This document shows positions 60,541 to 64,000 of a stretch of 64,000 nt of DNA, piece after piece. The notes below the pieces were generated by a model, which made no database searches, had not been told where the DNA came from, and saw nothing but the letters and a program-made list of their open reading frames with translations. Numbering within the stretch: position 1 is the stretch's first letter; every line of letters starts with the position of its first letter. Source of the DNA: Bradyrhizobium ottawaense (lineage in GTDB: Bacteria; Pseudomonadota; Alphaproteobacteria; Rhizobiales; Xanthobacteraceae); NCBI RefSeq assembly GCF_900099825.1, contig NZ_LT629693.1, positions 1,860,001 to 1,924,000 of the forward strand. The letters are read 5' to 3'. The translations under genes were made by a program, and so were the position numbers.

Positions 60541-61782
60541 TCAGGCGGGCTGCGCAACCGGGCGGGCCACCGGCTGTTCGACGATCGGCAGGTTGATCAG
60601 CGCCGACAGCACGCCGAACAGCACCGAGAGCCACCAGATCGGCGTGTAGGAGCCGAATTTCTCGAATACGACGCCGCCGAGCCAGACCCCGAGGAAGCCG
60701 CCGACCTGGTGGCTGACGAAGGCAAAGCCATACAGCGTCGCGAACCAGCGGGTGCCGAACATCAGCGCCACCAGCGCCGAGGTCGGCGGCACCGTCGACA
60801 GCCAGGTTAGCCCCGTCGCGGCGCCGAACACGATCGCCGAGAACGTCGTGATCGGAAACGAGATGAAGGCCACGATCGACAACGCCCGCGCCAGATAGAT
60901 GATCGACAGGATGTAGCGCTTCGGAAACCTGTTCTGCAGCCAGCCGACACTCAAGGAGCCCACGATGTTGAACAGGCCGATGGCCGCAACCACCCAGCCG
61001 CCGGTCTGCGCCGAGACGCCGCGGTCGGACAGATAGGCCGGCAGATGCACGGTGATGAAGGCGAGCTGGAAGCCGCAGGTGAAGAAGCCGAGCACCAGCA
61101 GCACAAAGGAGCGATGGCCGAAGGCTTCGGCGAGCGCGGTCTTGAACGATTGCTGGTCCGCGACCGGCACGTTCGCCGACGTTGCCGGCGGCGTCGAAAT
61201 CGCGAGTGCCAGCGGCACGATCAGCAGCATCAGCAACGCAAACACCATCAGCGCCGACTGCCAGCCGAAATTGTCGATCATCGCCACGCCGAACGGCGCG
61301 AACAGGAATTGCCCGAACGAACCCGCCGCGGTGCCGGCGCCGAGCGCCAGGCCGCGCTTCTCCAGCGGCAGCAGCTTTGAGAACGCCGACAGCACGAGAT
61401 TGAACGAGCAGCCGGACAGGCCGAAGCCGATCATGACGCCGGCGCCGAGGTCGAGCGAGCCCGGCGTCGCCGCATAGCGCATCACCAGGAGGCCGCCGGC
61501 ATAGAGCAGCGCGCCGACCACCATCACGCGCTGCAGGCCGAAGCGGTCGGCGATGGCGCCGGCGATCGGCTGGCCCAATCCCCACAACAGGTTCTGCAGA
61601 GCCAGCGCCAGGCCGAACACGTCGCGGCCCCAAGCAAATTCCCGGGTCATCGGCTGGATGAAGAAACCGAGGCTTGAGCGCGGCCCGAAACTCAACAGCG
61701 CGATCGCGCAGCCGCAGATGATGATGACGAGCGGCGTTCGCCAGGTCGACTCGGTGCGAAGATTGTCTGTCGTGACGGCCAT
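60541..61782 (-). CDS. MFS transporter
   Basis: A 413-residue major facilitator protein with 12 predicted spans. The motif-A-like loop between spans 2 and 3 reads GAIADRFGLQRVMVVG, and its counterpart in the second half GWLQNRFPKRYIL. The pattern resembles oxalate/formate- or monocarboxylate-type transporters (FGPRSSLGFFIQPMTREFAWG). The ATG at 61782 follows GGGGGGAA. The substrate is unknown; the AcuI-like neighbour suggests a short-chain acid. Confidence 0.92.
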   Translation of the reverse strand: MAVTTDNLRTESTWRTPLVIIICGCAIALLSFGPRSSLGFFIQPMTREFAWGRDVFGLALALQNLLWGLGQPIAGAIADRFGLQRVMVVGALLYAGGLLVMRYAATPGSLDLGAGVMIGFGLSGCSFNLVLSAFSKLLPLEKRGLALGAGTAAGSFGQFLFAPFGVAMIDNFGWQSALMVFALLMLLIVPLALAISTPPATSANVPVADQQSFKTALAEAFGHRSFVLLVLGFFTCGFQLAFITVHLPAYLSDRGVSAQTGGWVVAAIGLFNIVGSLSVGWLQNRFPKRYILSIIYLARALSIVAFISFPITTFSAIVFGAATGLTWLSTVPPTSALVALMFGTRWFATLYGFAFVSHQVGGFLGVWLGGVVFEKFGSYTPIWWLSVLFGVLSALINLPIVEQPVARPVAQPA

Positions 61783-61939
61783 CAAAATTCCCCCCGGAAT
61801 CCGGTCTGTACAGAACGCTACGGGGAGTTAATGCATTCGCATGGAAATCCCAAGGGCGGCCGAGGAAATTTTTTCGTCGCAGGGCAGCCCTGCAAAATCG
61901 GCGAGAGCGATGAGGGGATCGGCGAGAACAATCCTATCC

Positions 61940-62056
61940 GTCGTCCCTGCGAACGCAGGGACCCATACGCCGCGGCAGTTGTTGTGCGAAAGGTCTCAGC
62001 CACCGCGCCTTATCGATAAATCACGCGGTATGGGTCCCTGCGTTCGCAGGGACGAC
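61940..62056. repeat. Long inverted repeat (GTCGTCCCTGCG family)
   Basis: Two perfect 29-bp arms (61940-61968 and 62028-62056) begin GTCGTCCCTGCGAACGCAGG and read on into ACCCATAC. Each arm also contains the small palindrome CCCTGCGAACGCAGGG. The 59-bp centre shows no gene. It lies between the MFS gene start and the 3' end of the SleB gene. Confidence 0.9.
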
Positions 62057-62064
62057 AAAGAGAC

Positions 62065-63525
62065 TTACCGCTTCAAGCTGGCCTGCTCGGCCGAGCTCTG
62101 CGCGGCTTCGGCGAGCTTGGCCGAGATCGCCGCGGTTTCGGCGGGGCTGCCCCAGCTCGGCGCGTCGCTGCCGTCGCCCCAGGCACGCGGGCGATAGAAG
62201 GTGTGGACGCCGAACTTGTACATCTTCTTCATTTCGCTGACCCAGGACGGGCGCACCCAATAGGCATGGTAGTGGGTCGACTTGTCGACTTCCGGCAGCC
62301 ACAGCCGCCCATCCAGCATCGCCTTGGCAATCTTCTGCGCGCGGTCCCACATGTCGGGTTCGCGAATGACGTCGGCATTGTTGTCGCAGGCGAAGGTGAA
62401 CTGGCACGCGAGATGGCGATGCTTATTCTGATAGACCACGCCGCACACCGTTTCCGGATATTTGCCGGAGAAGGCGCGGTTCAGCACCACCTGGGCGACT
62501 GCGATCTGGCCGCGCACGGCTTCGCCGCGGGCTTCGAAATAGACGGCTTCCGCCAGGCACTTTTCGGATTTGGCGCGCGCCTTGTCGTCGAACAGGCCGA
62601 GACGTTCGGCCGGCGTCTTGGCGTGCTGGTTGTTGGAATTGACTTCGCCTTTCGGCGCGATGCTCTCGCCCATCTCGCCGGCGCGGACCGGGCCGTCGGC
62701 ATCGACCGGCAAGGAGGCCATCACCTTCATGTCGGGATCAGGAACCACGTTCGGAACCACGATGGTGGGTTCTTCGCCGGGCTGCCAGCGCTCGATGCTT
62801 TCGGGCGAGCCGAGCGACGAGCCGAAGAACAGGCTGGAAGTCTTGAACGAAAAATTGTCGCGCGGCGCTGCGGGCGCGAGCGCGACCGAAGGCAATGACG
62901 CCGGCGGCGGGCCCTTGAGGTCATCGAGCGGATTGGCTTCGAGCGACATCGACACGTCGTATTGCGCAAGCGGCGGCGCACTCAATGCGGCCTGCAGCTC
63001 CGGATCGAGCGGCGCGGGTTCAGCCGACGGGGTCCGCTCGACGGTCTTGGCGCCCTTCACCAATGCGTTCGAGGTTGCGGGATCCTGCAACGCCGGCGCA
63101 CGTTCGGCCGGGTTGGCGGCTTCCGTCGGCTGCGGCGGCGTCACCACCAGCCGGTCACCCTTCGCCGTGCGGTCGACTTTGGGAAAATCGGCGGCCTGAT
63201 AGCGCGGCGGCGGCGCAGCGAGCGGATTGCGCGTCACCGAACCGGTGATGTCGATGCCTTGATTATTGAGGCTCGCGAGCTGGTAGGTCGCGGTCTGCGG
63301 CGAGGAGGTTCCGATCGGCCGGCCGAACGAGAAGGTCGCGACCTGAATGGTGCCGACAGCGGAGAACACCCGCTTCTGCCAGCGCTCGGCGACACCGGGC
63401 TGCCGGGCCAATAGCGAAGCGATATCCTGATATCCGATCTCGGTCGGCATCAATGCGAAGACGCAAAGACCGAGTCCGAAGGACGCGAACCGCGCGCCCT
63501 TCGGATGGTTACGCAACACAAACAT
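62065..63525 (-). CDS. Cell wall hydrolase (SleB/CwlJ family)
   Basis: A 486-residue peptidoglycan hydrolase. An N-terminal membrane anchor or signal (FASFGLGLCVFALMPTEIGY) leads to a long low-complexity, proline-rich region (~90-320). The C-terminal hydrolase_2 domain (~325-465) has CLAEAVYFEARGE, with the catalytic Glu, then GQIAVAQVVLNRAFSGKYP, VCGVVYQN, CQFTFACD and THYHAYWVRP. Such non-spore SleB proteins remodel the wall in alphaproteobacteria. It is monocistronic, with a long upstream region. Confidence 0.93.
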   Translation of the reverse strand: MFVLRNHPKGARFASFGLGLCVFALMPTEIGYQDIASLLARQPGVAERWQKRVFSAVGTIQVATFSFGRPIGTSSPQTATYQLASLNNQGIDITGSVTRNPLAAPPPRYQAADFPKVDRTAKGDRLVVTPPQPTEAANPAERAPALQDPATSNALVKGAKTVERTPSAEPAPLDPELQAALSAPPLAQYDVSMSLEANPLDDLKGPPPASLPSVALAPAAPRDNFSFKTSSLFFGSSLGSPESIERWQPGEEPTIVVPNVVPDPDMKVMASLPVDADGPVRAGEMGESIAPKGEVNSNNQHAKTPAERLGLFDDKARAKSEKCLAEAVYFEARGEAVRGQIAVAQVVLNRAFSGKYPETVCGVVYQNKHRHLACQFTFACDNNADVIREPDMWDRAQKIAKAMLDGRLWLPEVDKSTHYHAYWVRPSWVSEMKKMYKFGVHTFYRPRAWGDGSDAPSWGSPAETAAISAKLAEAAQSSAEQASLKR

Positions 63526-63783
63526 CGATACGCTCTACGCAACGCTTACAAAGACGCGATCGAACTTCAGTACATCCGTAAAATTCGACCTTTTTTGTTG
63601 GTATCGAATTTAGGTTGCCGGGGAGTTAATCCGCGTTGCGTGTATGTCACAGGCAATGCACCGCGCACTTTTTGGCATTCGCATCGAAAGTGTTGGTAAA
63701 TGCCCGCTCGATGAAGGTGGTAAACATCCCGTCAACGGACAGGGTGAAGAAACTACGGGCGGGTGAATACGGGAACCTCACTC
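63526..63783. other. Upstream region of the SleB gene
   Basis: About 260 bp of non-coding, AT-richer DNA that must hold the SleB promoter on the minus strand. I see no well-matched promoter hexamers, RNA gene or coding frame in it. Confidence 0.4.
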
Positions 63784-63886
63784 GTCATTCCGGGATGGTG
63801 CGTAGCACCAGACCTCAGGGGTGCAATTGCACCCCGGGGAATCTCGAGATTCCGGGTTCGATGCTTTCGCATCGCCCCGGAATGAC
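63784..63886. repeat. Palindromic repeat (TGTCATTCCGGG family), copy 2, with extra hairpin
   Basis: Outer arms GTCATTCCGGG (63784-63794) and CCCGGAATGAC (63876-63886) enclose four successive hairpins: TGGTGC/GCACCA, GGGGTGCAATTGCACCCC, GGAATCTCGAGATTCC and CGATGC/GCATCG. It is in opposite orientation to the copy at 45706-45782. The GGGGTGC hairpin is absent there. Confidence 0.88.
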
Positions 63887-63897
63887 AGCGCCTCATC

Positions 63898-63982
63898 GTC
63901 ATTGCGAGCGCAAGCGAAGCAATCCATCTCACCGCGCAACGGATAGATGGATTGCTTCGTCGCTAACGCTCCTCGCAATGAC
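63898..63982. repeat. Paired palindromic repeat (GTCATTGCGAG family), copy 2
   Basis: Outer arms GTCATTGCGAG (63898-63908) and CTCGCAATGAC (63972-63982), inner arms GAAGCAATCCATCT/AGATGGATTGCTTC. It is the same family as 35620-35706 and sits 11 bp from the TGTCATTCCGGG-family element. Confidence 0.88.
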
Positions 63983-64000
63983 GGCTGCGCCAGAAACGAA

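Overview
The window is GC-rich, gene-dense DNA that looks like the chromosome of an alphaproteobacterium of the Bradyrhizobium group. Four things suggest this: the families present (rhizobial-type C-P lyase cluster, DUF6894 protein, SleB hydrolase, many Liv/Bug-type receptors), the 11-nt-phased Pho boxes, the paired palindromic intergenic repeats, and a long structured repeat that resembles elements I remember from Bradyrhizobium. That assignment is inference; there is no rRNA here to confirm it.

Layout. 1-10.5 kb: partial thiolase, aldo/keto reductase, Tat-exported PhoD phosphatase with a candidate Pho box, a very large indolepyruvate:ferredoxin oxidoreductase, then a MaoC-like / CMD-like / SDR run and a lone receiver-domain protein. 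10.5-12.3 kb: small conserved proteins and an EamA transporter whose leader carries a ykkC-type (guanidine-I class) riboswitch. 12.3-26.7 kb: a complete phosphonate (C-P lyase) locus. phnGHIJKLMN plus a flavoprotein lie on the minus strand, with divergent regulator phnF. phnCDEE follows on the minus strand, and a divergent accessory operon (hexapeptide acetyltransferase, second PhnM, DUF1045 2H phosphoesterase) on the plus strand. Pho boxes and a PhnF palindrome can be read at its promoters.

26.7-37.8 kb: a catabolic and uptake module with a cupin, an SDR lacking its YxxxK residues, a ThDP enzyme, an IclR regulator, and a Liv ABC transporter in which LivM, LivG and LivF are one polypeptide. 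A sugar-type binding protein broken by a one-base frameshift follows, which reads in frame into a Bug/TctC receptor. 37.8-45.7 kb: housekeeping genes (divergent HemC, tRNA-Pro(CGG), Sua5/YrdC threonylcarbamoyl-AMP synthase, FAD-linked dehydrogenase, GNAT), a TetR/tautomerase pair separated by three identical 14-bp palindromes, SRAP/YedK, NUDIX and a TIGR02301-type protein.

45.7-49.6 kb is the mobile, repeat-rich part: a structured ~330-bp repeat, two different IS110-family elements with hairpin-rich non-coding flanks (candidate bridge-RNA loci), and a HAD phosphatase gene whose 3' end runs into the second element. 49.7-64 kb: a small conserved protein, a secreted caspase-like protein with a CRP-type palindrome upstream, a YgfZ / Tag / HD-hydrolase / tyrosine-phosphatase run, a large DUF2339 membrane protein, a DUF6894 protein, an exported hypothetical protein, an AcuI/YhdH reductase, an MFS transporter and a SleB cell-wall hydrolase. 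At least five families of long palindromic repeats occupy the gaps between genes.

The clearest coordinated system is the Pho/PhnF-controlled use of phosphonates together with PhoD. The most notable non-coding signals are the ykkC-class riboswitch, the PhnF/PhoB promoter overlap, and the structured RNAs associated with the repeat and IS110 elements. No wholly new multi-gene system could be demonstrated from sequence alone.
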